A DNA stretch of 59,041 nt from Oscillospiraceae bacterium (GTDB lineage Bacteria; Bacillota; Clostridia; Oscillospirales; CAG-272). The stretch lies in contig SVQY01000011.1 in the NCBI GenBank assembly GCA_015065135.1, positions 1 to 59,041 of the forward strand. The letters run 5' to 3'. The notes below the pieces were generated by a model, which worked only from the letters and a program-made list of their open reading frames with translations, was not told the origin of the DNA and made no database searches. The translations under genes and the position numbers were made by a program. This document shows, in pieces, positions 1-8,732 of the stretch (within the stretch, counting starts at the first letter, position 1; every line of letters begins with the position of its first letter).

Positions 1-70
1 CCTGCCCTTTCAAGGATCGTCAATGGAAAGGTGGCGGTCGTAGTCCTTGAAGATCCTTGAAAGGGCAGGG
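1..70. repeat. 18-bp perfect inverted repeat at the left edge
   Basis: Bases 1-18 are the exact reverse complement of bases 53-70, with a 34-base spacer. The right arm encodes residues PALSRI of the AraC-type protein; the left arm ends that reading frame early. A fold-back at the very first base of a sequence is typical of an assembly or amplification artefact, so the first ~50 bases may not be genomic. Confidence 0.85.
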
Positions 71-627
71 GCCAGCAAATGGGCGCGCTTCAGCCCCTCC
101 TTGGAGAGCAGGCGCGAGGCTTCGGTGCAAAGGGCGTCTCGCAGCAGCAGCGTAAAAAGCTCGCTCATCAGATGATAGATCATGGTGCGGTAATGCGCCC
201 TTTGCTCCTCGTATTCCCGTACCACCTCCCGGATGATCTGCTGCATACGGGGGTGCTCCTCGATCACGTGGCAAAAGGACTGCCCCTTGGTCAAAAGCAG
301 CTCGCGCAGGTCTAAGCCGGTGGGGTTGCCGGATATGAAGAAATCCAGGTCTACCATCAGCAGGAAATACCGCCCCCGATAGCGCTCGGTCTCCATATTG
401 GTGTGCAGCTCATAGGGGTTCACCAGCGTGATCGTGCCTTCCTTGGCGATGATCACCTCGGAGTCGATCATCTGCATGATCTCGCCCTCATATATGTATT
501 TGATCTCGATCGCCTCGTGAAAGGCTCTGCCCGACATGCTGGCGTGCTTATCCACCGCATAGATCCTGAAATCCTCGGCCAGATAAGAAACGTCCTGCTG
601 CAGGCGGTCGTTTGCGCTTTTTTTCAT
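10..627 (-). CDS. AraC-type regulator, N-terminal sensor part only (truncated)
   Basis: The 205 residues form an N-terminal cupin-like sensor domain (motif EIKYIYEGE, then a turn ending in NPYELHTN) and a helical linker, as in AraC/XylS regulators. The C-terminal pair of helix-turn-helix motifs that should follow LSIDD is missing, because the frame runs into the inverted repeat at the left edge and stops at TGA (10-12). The start ATG at 627 follows AGGT at a good distance. AraC regulators of this kind usually control neighbouring sugar-use genes; the target is probably left of the window. The truncation is more likely an edge artefact than a true pseudogene. Confidence 0.7.
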   Translation of the reverse strand: MKKSANDRLQQDVSYLAEDFRIYAVDKHASMSGRAFHEAIEIKYIYEGEIMQMIDSEVIIAKEGTITLVNPYELHTNMETERYRGRYFLLMVDLDFFISGNPTGLDLRELLLTKGQSFCHVIEEHPRMQQIIREVVREYEEQRAHYRTMIYHLMSELFTLLLRDALCTEASRLLSKEGLKRAHLLAPALSRIFKDYDRHLSIDDP

Positions 628-902
628 TCGGTTACCTCGTTTTGCTCCGATTCGCATCTCTGCCGACGGGGGAGCGGAATGCCGCACAAGCCGCGCGTCA
701 AGGGCGGCAGCGTGCTGTCAAAGCCGATCTGCTCTGTTTGGCATCTGCGCTCTCCGGGGGATTGGATAGGAGCTCACCTGCATTATATCACGTTTCAGGG
801 GGGATGTAAATGTGTTTTGTGAAAATCACGGGCCGCGCGCCGTTTTTGCATAGCAAAATGGCACTTGATCGGTCGCGGAGACGGATGAGGTGTACCAACC
901 GC

Positions 903-945
903 AAGCCTATCCCAAAGCCTCCCTGCAAAGGGAGGTGGCGCCGCA
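903..945. repeat. dispersed intergenic palindrome copy
   Basis: A short hairpin (AGCCTCCCTGCAAAGGGAGG core) in the 365-base gap left of the GLUG gene. Similar cores recur near 34480, 36930, 37060, 37120, 37420, 45260, 48950 and 49070, always between genes. It looks like a REP/MITE-type family without its own gene. I see nothing else in 628-956. Confidence 0.55.
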
Positions 946-956
946 AAGAGCCGAAA

Positions 957-985
957 AGCGGCGGTCGCTTTTGAGCGACCGCCGC
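957..985 (-). terminator. terminator of the GLUG-protein operon
   Basis: A GC-rich perfect hairpin (GCGGCGGTCGC, loop, GCGACCGCCGC) followed on the minus strand by a short T run. It lies just after the stop of the 993-3638 gene. Confidence 0.75.
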
Positions 986-992
986 TGCAGGG

Positions 993-3638
993 TTATTTTT
1001 TCCGGAAGACGCTCACAAGGTCGCTCCACCCTTTCTTTTTGATCGCGAACCAGTAGAGTGCGAAGCCGCCGATGCCGACGACCGCTACCGAGCCGAGCAC
1101 GATGCCAACGATCGCGCCTGCGGAGAGGCCGTTTTTCGGCAGCGCGGTGCCGCAAGCATCGCAAAGGGCGTTTTTGTCCGCATCCGTGTGCTCGCCCACG
1201 GTGCGCTCTGCGCCGCAGATATTGCAATTCACGTCGCAGGCGTTGTCGTAGCTATGCTCTCCTGTCGCTTCGCCCTCGGTGTGGCCGCACACGGTGCAAC
1301 TAGAGGGTGCCGCGCAGGTGGCCGCCGCCATTTGGTGGGCAGGCTTTTCTGCCGCGGCGGTGCTGAGGTTGGAGTAGACGGGGGTCGTCTCTGCCGCGTC
1401 GCAGGTGGTGTAGCCGAAGTAGATCCTGTTGCTGTCGGTCAGGAATACGGGGGAGGGGTCCTTCTGCTCGCCCGAAAGGATCTGACCAAAGACGTCAAGG
1501 CCGGCAGCCTCGTTCAGCAGCCACGCGACCGTACCGTTCCGGAAGGCCTCCTCGGGCATACCGAAGACGATCGCCTCGCTGTCCTCGCCGATGTCGGTTC
1601 TCGCTGCACCCATAAGGTAATAGGTGCTCTTGAAGATGCCGCCGGCTCCACCCGACACGGCGCCGACGAAGCCGCTTTCTTTACCGCTGACGGTGCCGAT
1701 GCTGTAGCAGTTTTGCACGCTATCCTCGTTGATACCCGTCAAGCCGCCAACGTAGCTTTGCTCTCCGCCGCTGACGTCGCCGGTGTTATAGCAGGCTTTT
1801 ATGGGTTGGCCGTTGTAGCCTACCAAGCCGCCGACATAGCCATAGCCGCTGACGTCGCCGCTGTTATAGCAGGCTTTTATATTGCTACTGCTCCTTCCCG
1901 ACAAGCCGCCGATATAGTAACCGTTCTCACTGCCGCTGACGTCGCCGCTGTTATAGCTATCCCGTATGGTACCGTGGCTTTCACCTGTCAAGCCGCCAAC
2001 GAAGGACCCGCCGCTCACATTTCCCGTATTGTGGCAGCCCGTGATGTCGCTGATGGCCAGGCCGATCAGGCCGCCCACATAGTTGGTCGAGCTGCCGTCG
2101 CTGACATTGGTGCTGACGTCACCGGTGTTATAGCAATTGGTGATGCTGCCCGAGTACTCGCCTGCCAGGCCGCCCGTGTTGCTATGCATGCTGCCGCTCA
2201 CGGTGCCGGTGTTATAGCTGTCTTCAAGTCTACTGTGGCCATAGCCGACCAGGCCGCCCGTGTAGTCATTCACGCTGCCGCTCACCTTGCCGGTGTTATA
2301 GCTGCCCTTTATGTCACCGTAGGCATGTCCCACCAAGCCGCCGATATAGTAACCGCTCTCACCGCCGGTGACGTCACCGGTGTTGTGGCTGTTCAGGATG
2401 TCACCGTAGCACTCGCCCGTCAAGCCGCCAACGAAGAATCCGTTGCTTACGCTGCCCGCATTGCGGCTGTCCTCAATGCTTTTGTTGTTATAGCCCACCA
2501 GGCCACCCACATAGCTGCCTTCACTACCGCTGACGTCACCGGTGTTATAGCTGCCTTTTATTATGTTGTCAGCATAGCCCGCCAGGCCGCCCACATAGCT
2601 GTTGCTGACGTTACTGCTGATGTTACCGGTGTTATAGCAATTCGTAATGCTGCCATAGCTCTCGCCTGCCAGGCCGCCCACACAGTAATTGCCGTTGAGA
2701 CTGACGTTACCGGTATTATAGCTGTCCCTGATAGCATAGCTGTTGCTTCCCGCCACGCCGCCGACATAGGTGTTGCCGCTGACGGTGCCGGTATTATGGC
2801 AATTTACGATATCACCGCAGCCATAGCCGACCACGCCGCCGACATAGGTGTTGCCGCTGACGGTGCCGCTGTGATAGCAGCCCGTAATGTCGCCGAAGGT
2901 TTCTCCTGCCACGCCGCCGACGTTGAAGTCTGCACCGCTGACGATACCGTCATGATAGCAATCTATGATGTCACCGTTGCTTTCTCCCACCACGCCGCCG
3001 ACATAGGAGTTGCCGCTGACGGTGCCGACGAAATAGCAGCCCTTGATCAAGCCGTTATTTGCTCCCGCCACACCGCCGATGTAATAGTTGCCCTTCACGT
3101 AAGAATCGATCACGCCTACGTTTTTGATCACGCCCTCGTTGTAGCCGATCAGACCGTAATATTCATTCACGGCATTGACATAGATGCCGCTGACGGTCTT
3201 GCCCGCGCCGTCGAAGGTGCCTGCATAAGATGATGTTATGCCGATCGGTGTCCATACAAGAAAGCTGCCGTTCGGATCCGGGGTGCCGTCCTCCCGCAGG
3301 ACGTTGCTGTTGATCGTGATATCCGCCGTCAGCCTCGCGTTGGCGGTGGCAAAGCTCTCATGTTCATTGTTGACCTTGTCCGCAAACCAGTAAAGCTGGC
3401 CCGCGTTGCCGATCTCGTAATAATCGTCGGCGAGGTGCGCCGCGGTGCCGTTGTCGTTTAAGGTCGCCGCCTCGTAGTGGGTGCCGTCTGCCGAGCAAAA
3501 GCCGTTTTCATAGCTGCCCGTGCAGCCTTCCGCGGTGCAGGGGGCGTTCTCCGTTGCGGCGCTTGCGGACAGAATGCCCAGTCCGAGCGCTGCGGAGAGC
3601 AGAAGTACTGCCATCAGAATTGCTGCTAATTTTTTCAT
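993..3638 (-). CDS. exported GLUG-repeat surface protein
   Basis: An 881-residue protein with a clear signal peptide (residues 1-28, MKK then a hydrophobic run ending in SASA). It continues with a start-of-helix region (TFDGAGKTVSG) and then about 20 GLUG-type repeats of 20-35 residues between roughly 150 and 680, with the pattern GGLVGY...CYNTGDVSG. Such repeats form a right-handed beta-solenoid and occur in adhesins and IgA-protease-like surface proteins. The tail holds CxxC pairs (CTVCGHTEG, CNICGAERT, CDACGTALP) and ends in a membrane anchor (SAGAIVGIVLGSVAVVGIGG) with a positively charged cytoplasmic end. The RBS AAGGAG precedes the ATG. It is the last gene of a minus-strand operon; its tail is nearly identical to that of the gene just upstream. 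The ligand is unknown. Confidence 0.85.
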   Translation of the reverse strand: MKKLAAILMAVLLLSAALGLGILSASAATENAPCTAEGCTGSYENGFCSADGTHYEAATLNDNGTAAHLADDYYEIGNAGQLYWFADKVNNEHESFATANARLTADITINSNVLREDGTPDPNGSFLVWTPIGITSSYAGTFDGAGKTVSGIYVNAVNEYYGLIGYNEGVIKNVGVIDSYVKGNYYIGGVAGANNGLIKGCYFVGTVSGNSYVGGVVGESNGDIIDCYHDGIVSGADFNVGGVAGETFGDITGCYHSGTVSGNTYVGGVVGYGCGDIVNCHNTGTVSGNTYVGGVAGSNSYAIRDSYNTGNVSLNGNYCVGGLAGESYGSITNCYNTGNISSNVSNSYVGGLAGYADNIIKGSYNTGDVSGSEGSYVGGLVGYNNKSIEDSRNAGSVSNGFFVGGLTGECYGDILNSHNTGDVTGGESGYYIGGLVGHAYGDIKGSYNTGKVSGSVNDYTGGLVGYGHSRLEDSYNTGTVSGSMHSNTGGLAGEYSGSITNCYNTGDVSTNVSDGSSTNYVGGLIGLAISDITGCHNTGNVSGGSFVGGLTGESHGTIRDSYNSGDVSGSENGYYIGGLSGRSSSNIKACYNSGDVSGYGYVGGLVGYNGQPIKACYNTGDVSGGEQSYVGGLTGINEDSVQNCYSIGTVSGKESGFVGAVSGGAGGIFKSTYYLMGAARTDIGEDSEAIVFGMPEEAFRNGTVAWLLNEAAGLDVFGQILSGEQKDPSPVFLTDSNRIYFGYTTCDAAETTPVYSNLSTAAAEKPAHQMAAATCAAPSSCTVCGHTEGEATGEHSYDNACDVNCNICGAERTVGEHTDADKNALCDACGTALPKNGLSAGAIVGIVLGSVAVVGIGGFALYWFAIKKKGWSDLVSVFRKK

Positions 3639-3687
3639 CGTTTTTCTCCTTGATAGGTAAAAATAATCGTTCTTTCAAAAGAGCGCC

Positions 3688-5445
3688 TTATCTGCGCTTT
3701 CTGATCGCGAACCGGTAGAGTGCGAAGCCGCCGATGCCGACGACCGCTACCGAGCCGAGCACGATACCAACGATCGCGCCTGCGGAGAGGCCGTTTTTCG
3801 GCAGCGCGGTGCCGCAAGCATCGCAAAGGGCATTGCCGTCGCCGTCAAAATGCTCGCCCACGGTGCGCTCTGCGCCGCAGATATTGCAATTCGCGTCGCA
3901 GGCGTTGTCGTAGCTGTGTTCTTCCGCTGCCGCGCCCTCGGTGTGGCCGCAAACGGTGCAAGTAGAGGGTGTCGCGCAGGTGGCCGCCCGCATATCGTGT
4001 TCAAGTGCCGCGCCCTCGGTGTGACCGCAGTATTGGCAGGTCTTTGCCACCGTGCAGGTGGCGGGCAGGAATACGTGATCATTCACCAATACCGCACCAA
4101 GCGATACCGTTATATCCTCGGTGAGCGCCACCTCGGCGCCTTGCTCGATAAGCAGGATATCCTCCTTGGAGAAGGTGTGCGTTGCAGCACCGCCGGGGAT
4201 GAAGGTGAAGTACACCATCTTGCCCGTTGCCTTGAATACACAGTTGGTCAGGTACACCGTCACCGTGCCGTTGCGGTATTTGGTCACGCCGTCGGTGGCA
4301 AGTGCGTAGGCTCTGCTATCCTCAAAATCAACAGTCGTATAGCCCAGGCGGTCAAGCGAGAAGTCCTGCTCGGCCACGGTAGGGCGATCCACCGAGATAA
4401 AATAGACGTACTCATTTCCGTCCTGGTCCATATAGGAATAGCTGAACTTGACCGAGGCGGTCACCGTGACGGTCACGAGGGGCGTGCCGTTGCCCTCCAC
4501 ACTGACGCCCTCTGCTCCTTCGGGCAGGGTCACCAGGATCCTGTTATGATCTGCTCTTTGCAGGCGGATGACGGTGCCGCTCGCCGTATCCTGGCGGGTG
4601 ACGCTGGTTTGGGTATCGCGCGGAATATCTATGACGTATTGGTACTCCCTCATATCGCCGTAATGATCGGCAATCTGAACGGTGTGGGTGCCTGCGTCAT
4701 ACACGTTGGTTTTGATGACGTTGCCTTGCGTTGCATAAAAGGTAAGATGCAGAGTGGCGCCGTAGTCCGTCAGCTCCACCTGCATTTCATAGTCGACGTA
4801 CTGTAACGTAAAGCTGCCGCTTGTCTCCGTTACATGACCGTCCTCGTCAGCAAAGCGAATGGTATATTGCATCATGACGGTCTCTCCGACAGGATGCTCC
4901 TCGCTTGCGCGGGGGAACGCATAACGGAAGTACAGCTGATCAGCAATGATCTGCCCATCGATATAGCCGATGGTGTTTTGTGCGCCCAAGGAGCCGTTTG
5001 GCGCCACCAATTTGCCGTTATATAACCCCAGGGTCACGCTTTCTGAGAGAAAGCCGCCCGAGAAGGTAACGGTAGCGCTGTCACGGTGGAAGGCGGCGGG
5101 GTTGATGACCGTATGGGAAACGGTCACGTGAGTTTTGGCCGCATCGGTAAAGGTCTGCTCCACGCCGAGCGCGGTATAATGTCGCTCCGATTTGCCGCAT
5201 ACGATGCATTTTTTCGTGCCATCGTGTGCGGTTTCCCGCCAATCGTGTTGGGGCCTGATCGTGTTAACCGCAGCATTGGTATAAATGGGTGATGCCTGCG
5301 CTATATCACAGGCGGGGCTTCCGTTTGCTGCCGTGATCTCTACGGGGAGATCAGCCGCCGCCTCCGCGCTCGTCAATACTGCGCCAAAGGCACAGAACAC
5401 GCAAAATGCAAAGAGCAAAATGCAAAATGTCCATGTTTTTTTCAT
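3688..5445 (-). CDS. exported membrane-anchored protein with CxxC tail
   Basis: A 585-residue protein with a signal peptide (residues 1-29, MKKTWTFC then hydrophobic). The long beta-rich extracellular part (residues ~30-480) shows no family I recognise, apart from Ig-like stretches. Then come four CxxC-type pairs (CQYCGHTEG, CTVCGHTEG, CNICGAERT, CDACGTALP) and the same membrane anchor as the downstream GLUG protein. The start was chosen at 5445 because GGAGAAAACAGCT precedes it and the signal peptide begins there. Its ATG overlaps the TGA of the gene before it (ATGA), suggesting translational coupling. Presumably a cell-surface partner of the GLUG protein; function unknown. Confidence 0.75.
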   Translation of the reverse strand: MKKTWTFCILLFAFCVFCAFGAVLTSAEAAADLPVEITAANGSPACDIAQASPIYTNAAVNTIRPQHDWRETAHDGTKKCIVCGKSERHYTALGVEQTFTDAAKTHVTVSHTVINPAAFHRDSATVTFSGGFLSESVTLGLYNGKLVAPNGSLGAQNTIGYIDGQIIADQLYFRYAFPRASEEHPVGETVMMQYTIRFADEDGHVTETSGSFTLQYVDYEMQVELTDYGATLHLTFYATQGNVIKTNVYDAGTHTVQIADHYGDMREYQYVIDIPRDTQTSVTRQDTASGTVIRLQRADHNRILVTLPEGAEGVSVEGNGTPLVTVTVTASVKFSYSYMDQDGNEYVYFISVDRPTVAEQDFSLDRLGYTTVDFEDSRAYALATDGVTKYRNGTVTVYLTNCVFKATGKMVYFTFIPGGAATHTFSKEDILLIEQGAEVALTEDITVSLGAVLVNDHVFLPATCTVAKTCQYCGHTEGAALEHDMRAATCATPSTCTVCGHTEGAAAEEHSYDNACDANCNICGAERTVGEHFDGDGNALCDACGTALPKNGLSAGAIVGIVLGSVAVVGIGGFALYRFAIRKRR

Positions 5446-5819
5446 AGCTGTTTTCTCCTGAATGATATTTCGTAGCTTTTGTTTTTCGGGCAGGCGCAGA
5501 TGCCCAGCCACTCCTCGCCGCGCTTGCAATGGGTGCATTCCGCGCAGGTCGTATCGTCGGTGCGCCTGCACTTGCCCTTGAAATGCTCGCAGGCATCCTG
5601 CATCATGGTGATGAAGGGCTCGCCCTCCTCTGTATATACGGGCACCGCCCGAAAGTCGGGGTAGATCACATCGGGCTCGCCGCTGCGGTCTATATCGTCG
5701 TAATATCCGTACCGCAGCTCAAAGGTCTTTCCAAAGGTGGTCACCGTGCGGTAAAGGTCGCCCTCGCGCGGTCTGTTTTCCGCGGATGGGGAAGGGTCTG
5801 CCATGATCTTGCGGAACAT
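5442..5819 (-). CDS. small cysteine-rich protein, first gene of surface operon
   Basis: A 125-residue soluble protein of no family I recognise. The C-terminal third has eight cysteines and a histidine (CEHFKGKC, CAECTHC, CACP), which suggests metal binding. The start at 5819 is chosen over an upstream ATG at 5864 because AGGAGG lies six bases before it. It overlaps the next gene by four bases. Cytoplasmic, as no signal peptide is present, which is odd next to two exported proteins. Confidence 0.6.
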   Translation of the reverse strand: MFRKIMADPSPSAENRPREGDLYRTVTTFGKTFELRYGYYDDIDRSGEPDVIYPDFRAVPVYTEEGEPFITMMQDACEHFKGKCRRTDDTTCAECTHCKRGEEWLGICACPKNKSYEISFRRKQL

Positions 5820-5877
5820 ATCGGCCTCCTGTGCTTTGTTTTGGCAAAAAGAAAAATCTGCCATAGCTGACGGTATC

Positions 5878-5883
5878 AGTATA
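5878..5883 (-). promoter_or_regulatory. extended -10 promoter of surface operon
   Basis: On the minus strand the sequence TGCTATACT is an extended -10 element located about 60 bases before the first start codon. No good -35 is present. Confidence 0.4.
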
Positions 5884-6040
5884 GCAGATTTTTGGATGCC
5901 TTGGCACTACCCGTGACCCGCTTTTTTGACCATGCCTTTTTGCAGGGAGCATAGCCGTCTTGGGGCTACGGGGGATATGCTTTTCGGTATCGGATCGGTC
6001 GTATAGAGAGGTGCTTCCACGCGGCCGCGCAGGAGGCTCG

Positions 6041-7276
6041 TTACAAATACGCGGCGAACTGATCGCGCCCCACGCCGGTTTTGTCGGTGATGGCAAGCAG
6101 CGCCTGCTTCACGCCCGAGAGGGACATGCCGAGCTTGTCGGCGATCTCCTTGTTGGTCATGCCAAAGGCCGCAAGCCTTGCCACCTCGCGCTGCTTTGTG
6201 GTCAGCGCGGAGATGATCCTTTTGCCGCGCACCTCGCCAACCAGAGCCGACCACCCCTCGTTATATGTCTTATAGAGCTTTTTGACCTCGCTCCACGCCG
6301 TGGGATCAAGCAAAGAGAGGCGCTGCTCCATAAGGGAGCCCAGAGCGCGGCAGTATTCGGCAAGCACGCCGTAAAGCCTGTCGGGCAGGGAAAGGGAGAG
6401 CGCGCGGTCGATGTGGCGGATGGCGTCCTCGTCCTTTCCGCAGTTGTGGTAGACGGCGGCGCAGGTCAGGCGCAGATAGATCTCGGACATTACGGAGTTC
6501 TTTTCGTTTGCCCAGCAGATCATCGGCTCGATGGTATAGGGGACTGAGGACATCACGTAAAGCCCCTCCGCGCCCTGCAGCTTCAGCGTGCCCGTAGCAA
6601 CGGCGTACGCGATGGCATATAAAAATTTGGCATAATAGACCTTGGCGGCAGGGTAAGCATCCTTGTGCAGCGGCTCAAAGCAGCCGATCTGGAACCATTT
6701 GGGAAAGCTTTGCACGTTGTAGAGCATAATATCCACCGCGCTGATGGCCAGCTGCATGGTGTCGCGGTCAAAGTCGCCTTTGGCGGGTGCCTCGGCAATG
6801 TGGATCTTGGCGCGGCGCCACATATCGATGTCGCCCTTCCAGATGGCACACATAGCAAGCAGCATACCGGCGGAAAGCATCGCATAAAAGCCCGAGTGCT
6901 TGGAAAGCAGATAGCTTGCGCTTTCGTATACCCTGTCGATCTCGCCGCGGGAATAGGCCACCTCTGCCTCAAACAGCACCTGTGCCTCGTGGTGATAGGC
7001 GAGCCCTGCGCTCACCTCGTCGGCGGTGCCGGGCGTGCGGTAAAGATCGCTCATGTAAAGAAAGGGCGTTTTACGGGGCAGGGGCATGTCGCGGTCGAGC
7101 GAGGCCCTGCCTGCCTTCGTTCTGCCGTCCACCGGCCTTTTTGCGTTTTTGGGGATCATCCAGGCGCGCCCCAGGCGCGTAGCCCCCTCGATCCTGCCAC
7201 CGGCACAGAGCAGCTGCGCGCTGCGCAGCGAAATGCCCCATTTCTTGGCGATCTCGTCAATACCGATATACTCCAT
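6041..7276 (-). CDS. LuxR-type regulator with N-terminal HTH
   Basis: A 411-residue regulator. Residues 1-50 are an excisionase/MerR-like helix-turn-helix (IGIDEIAKKWGISLRSAQ, then GRAWMIPKNA). A long helical region like TPR repeats follows. The last 60 residues are a LuxR/GerE DNA-binding domain (TTKQREVARLAAFGMTNKEI, then KLGMSLSGVKQAL). Two different DNA-binding ends in one chain are unusual and suggest DNA looping or a two-step switch. The start at 7276 follows GGAGGGAGAA. Its promoter leader carries three copies of a palindrome, so autoregulation is likely. No neighbouring target is obvious. Confidence 0.75.
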   Translation of the reverse strand: MEYIGIDEIAKKWGISLRSAQLLCAGGRIEGATRLGRAWMIPKNAKRPVDGRTKAGRASLDRDMPLPRKTPFLYMSDLYRTPGTADEVSAGLAYHHEAQVLFEAEVAYSRGEIDRVYESASYLLSKHSGFYAMLSAGMLLAMCAIWKGDIDMWRRAKIHIAEAPAKGDFDRDTMQLAISAVDIMLYNVQSFPKWFQIGCFEPLHKDAYPAAKVYYAKFLYAIAYAVATGTLKLQGAEGLYVMSSVPYTIEPMICWANEKNSVMSEIYLRLTCAAVYHNCGKDEDAIRHIDRALSLSLPDRLYGVLAEYCRALGSLMEQRLSLLDPTAWSEVKKLYKTYNEGWSALVGEVRGKRIISALTTKQREVARLAAFGMTNKEIADKLGMSLSGVKQALLAITDKTGVGRDQFAAYL

Positions 7277-7302
7277 TTCTCCCTCCAAAGGCGTGCTTAC
7301 CC

Positions 7303-7363
7303 TTCGCAACTACGAAAACACATATTTCGCAAATGCGAAACATATATACTTCGCGTTTGCGAA
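7303..7363. promoter_or_regulatory. three-site operator array, TTCGCA-NN-TGCGAA type
   Basis: Three palindromes stand in a row: TTCGCAACTACGAA (7303-7316), TTTCGCAAATGCGAAA (7325-7340, perfect) and TTCGCGTTTGCGAA (7350-7363). Spacings between centres are about 23-24 bases, roughly two DNA turns, so bound dimers would sit on one face. They lie between the promoter and the start of the LuxR-type gene. Confidence 0.7.
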
Positions 7364-7367
7364 ATAT

Positions 7368-7396
7368 ATTATACAATATCGCAAAGATTTTGTCAA
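7368..7396 (-). promoter_or_regulatory. consensus promoter of LuxR-type gene
   Basis: On the minus strand TTGACA and TATAAT are separated by exactly 17 bases, a perfect housekeeping-sigma promoter, immediately upstream of the operator array. Confidence 0.85.
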
Positions 7397-7675
7397 GCGC
7401 CGTGCAGCGCGGTGCGCGATCGGATCAACGCCTCTCGGGCCGTCAGCCTGCCGAACGCCGTATAGGCTTGTCGAAAAAATGCATATAACGGAATGGTGCT
7501 TCACCAATGCTTTCGCGCTGTTCCTCAGACGTTTCTCCTCATCACTTTACATGGAAAACGGGGCAAATTCACCCCGTTTTGCCCCTATTTATTGGAAAAT
7601 GTCAGAAAACTGATAGAAAAGGGACGAAAACTTTGCGAGAAAAATGCTTCAAATTATAGGCGAACATATTCTCTG

Positions 7676-7704
7676 TTTACTAAAATCTTTTTTTATGTTA
7701 TAAT
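7676..7704 (+). promoter_or_regulatory. promoter of the AT-rich gene pair
   Basis: TTTACT and TATAAT with a 17-base spacer, 30 bases before the start codon at 7734. Confidence 0.65.
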
Positions 7705-7733
7705 AAAGTCAATATACGGAAGGAGATTGAATT

Positions 7734-8105
7734 ATGGGATTTTTTTCTCAACTTAAAAGAAGCAAACAAAAAACAAAATTAATGGCTCGCCTTATTGATG
7801 TTTTGAACAACTCAAATGATACGCAAGAAATAGACTGTGCTGCAAAAAAATTTTATGACTATATTAACAAGGACTATATTCTTGGTCCAATCATAAAAAA
7901 GTATGGGGCTGATTACGTTACGATAAAAAAACTAATTCTTGCTCTTGACGATGCTGTTGGGGGTAAGTACGGAGGTTGGTATAAAAATCAATATATCCCC
8001 GTGTCAACTTTCGGTTTTTCAACGAGTTTGGAATGTGCGCTGAAAGAATATCGCGAAGGATCTTCTGTTGAATTGATATTGTACGAAGTTCAAAAATTAA
8101 TGTGA
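7734..8105 (+). CDS. hypothetical protein, AT-rich pair gene 1
   Basis: A 123-residue soluble protein that I do not recognise. It begins with a basic stretch (KRSKQKTK) and is otherwise helical; no catalytic motif is visible. AAGGAG precedes the ATG. It is followed within 10 bases by the HEPN-like gene and shares its markedly AT-rich codon use, unlike the flanking genes. This suggests a two-gene unit gained by transfer, possibly of toxin-antitoxin type. Confidence 0.6.
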   Translation: MGFFSQLKRSKQKTKLMARLIDVLNNSNDTQEIDCAAKKFYDYINKDYILGPIIKKYGADYVTIKKLILALDDAVGGKYGGWYKNQYIPVSTFGFSTSLECALKEYREGSSVELILYEVQKLM

Positions 8106-8113
8106 GGGGATTT

Positions 8114-8695
8114 ATGAAATATCGCGCAAGAAAGTTTTTTTTGCTAGGCGAACAATATTTCAAAACTGCGGAATTGTTACTTGAAACTTTAATCAATGGC
8201 GGAAATTCCAATGCGGGTGTTGGGAATTCTTATGAAGAAGCCTACGAAATTATGGAAAAGAATGTCGCAAAAAGCGATGCAACACTTTTTATACCGGCTA
8301 TTTTTATGTGTCTTCAAAGTACGGAGCTTTTTGTAAAGGGCTTGATGTTGCTAAATGAAATTGAAATAGATGGAACTCATGAAATACAAAAATTTTTGGA
8401 AATATTGAAAGAACTGTACACTGAATCTTCTCTTTTGTACAAAGAAATTAAGAAGATGTATTATTCCCACCAAGAAATACTCAAAAAATATAAAAAAGAT
8501 AATGGCATTACAAATTCCCACGATCTCTACATGTCATTACGTTATCCCGAAAAAAATAATACTTCGCACGATTCCATTAGCTATTATGCATTAATATATA
8601 ACAATGATGAAGGAATAGAATTGTTCCGTGCTATCAAACAGAACCTTACCAACATTAGAAATAGTATTTTGCTAGAATATAATCGTTTGTTTTAG
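8114..8695 (+). CDS. HEPN-like helical protein, AT-rich pair gene 2
   Basis: A 193-residue all-helical protein. The beginning (YFKTAELLLETL, then STELFVKGLMLL) resembles HEPN-domain proteins, in which two long helices carry an aromatic and small-residue pattern. The RNase motif R-x4-6-H of active HEPN toxins is not evident; only weak candidates (RNSILLEY) lie at the end, so it may be a non-catalytic version. The start at 8114 follows GAGGGG. It is probably co-transcribed with the preceding gene and ends at a bidirectional hairpin. The assignment is tentative. Confidence 0.5.
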   Translation: MKYRARKFFLLGEQYFKTAELLLETLINGGNSNAGVGNSYEEAYEIMEKNVAKSDATLFIPAIFMCLQSTELFVKGLMLLNEIEIDGTHEIQKFLEILKELYTESSLLYKEIKKMYYSHQEILKKYKKDNGITNSHDLYMSLRYPEKNNTSHDSISYYALIYNNDEGIELFRAIKQNLTNIRNSILLEYNRLF

Positions 8696-8704
8696 TCAAG
8701 AAAA

Positions 8705-8728
8705 GGGCTGACGGTTTGCCGTCAGCCC
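8705..8728. terminator. bidirectional terminator
   Basis: Hairpin GGGCTGACGG-TTTG-CCGTCAGCCC between two convergent genes, with A/T-rich flanks on both sides. Confidence 0.75.
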
Positions 8729-8732
8729 AAAT

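Noticed and set aside
1188-3233. 681-residue open frame on the plus strand
   Set aside because: It is the antisense shadow of the GLUG-repeat gene, kept open by the repeat codons; it has no RBS and no recognisable domain.
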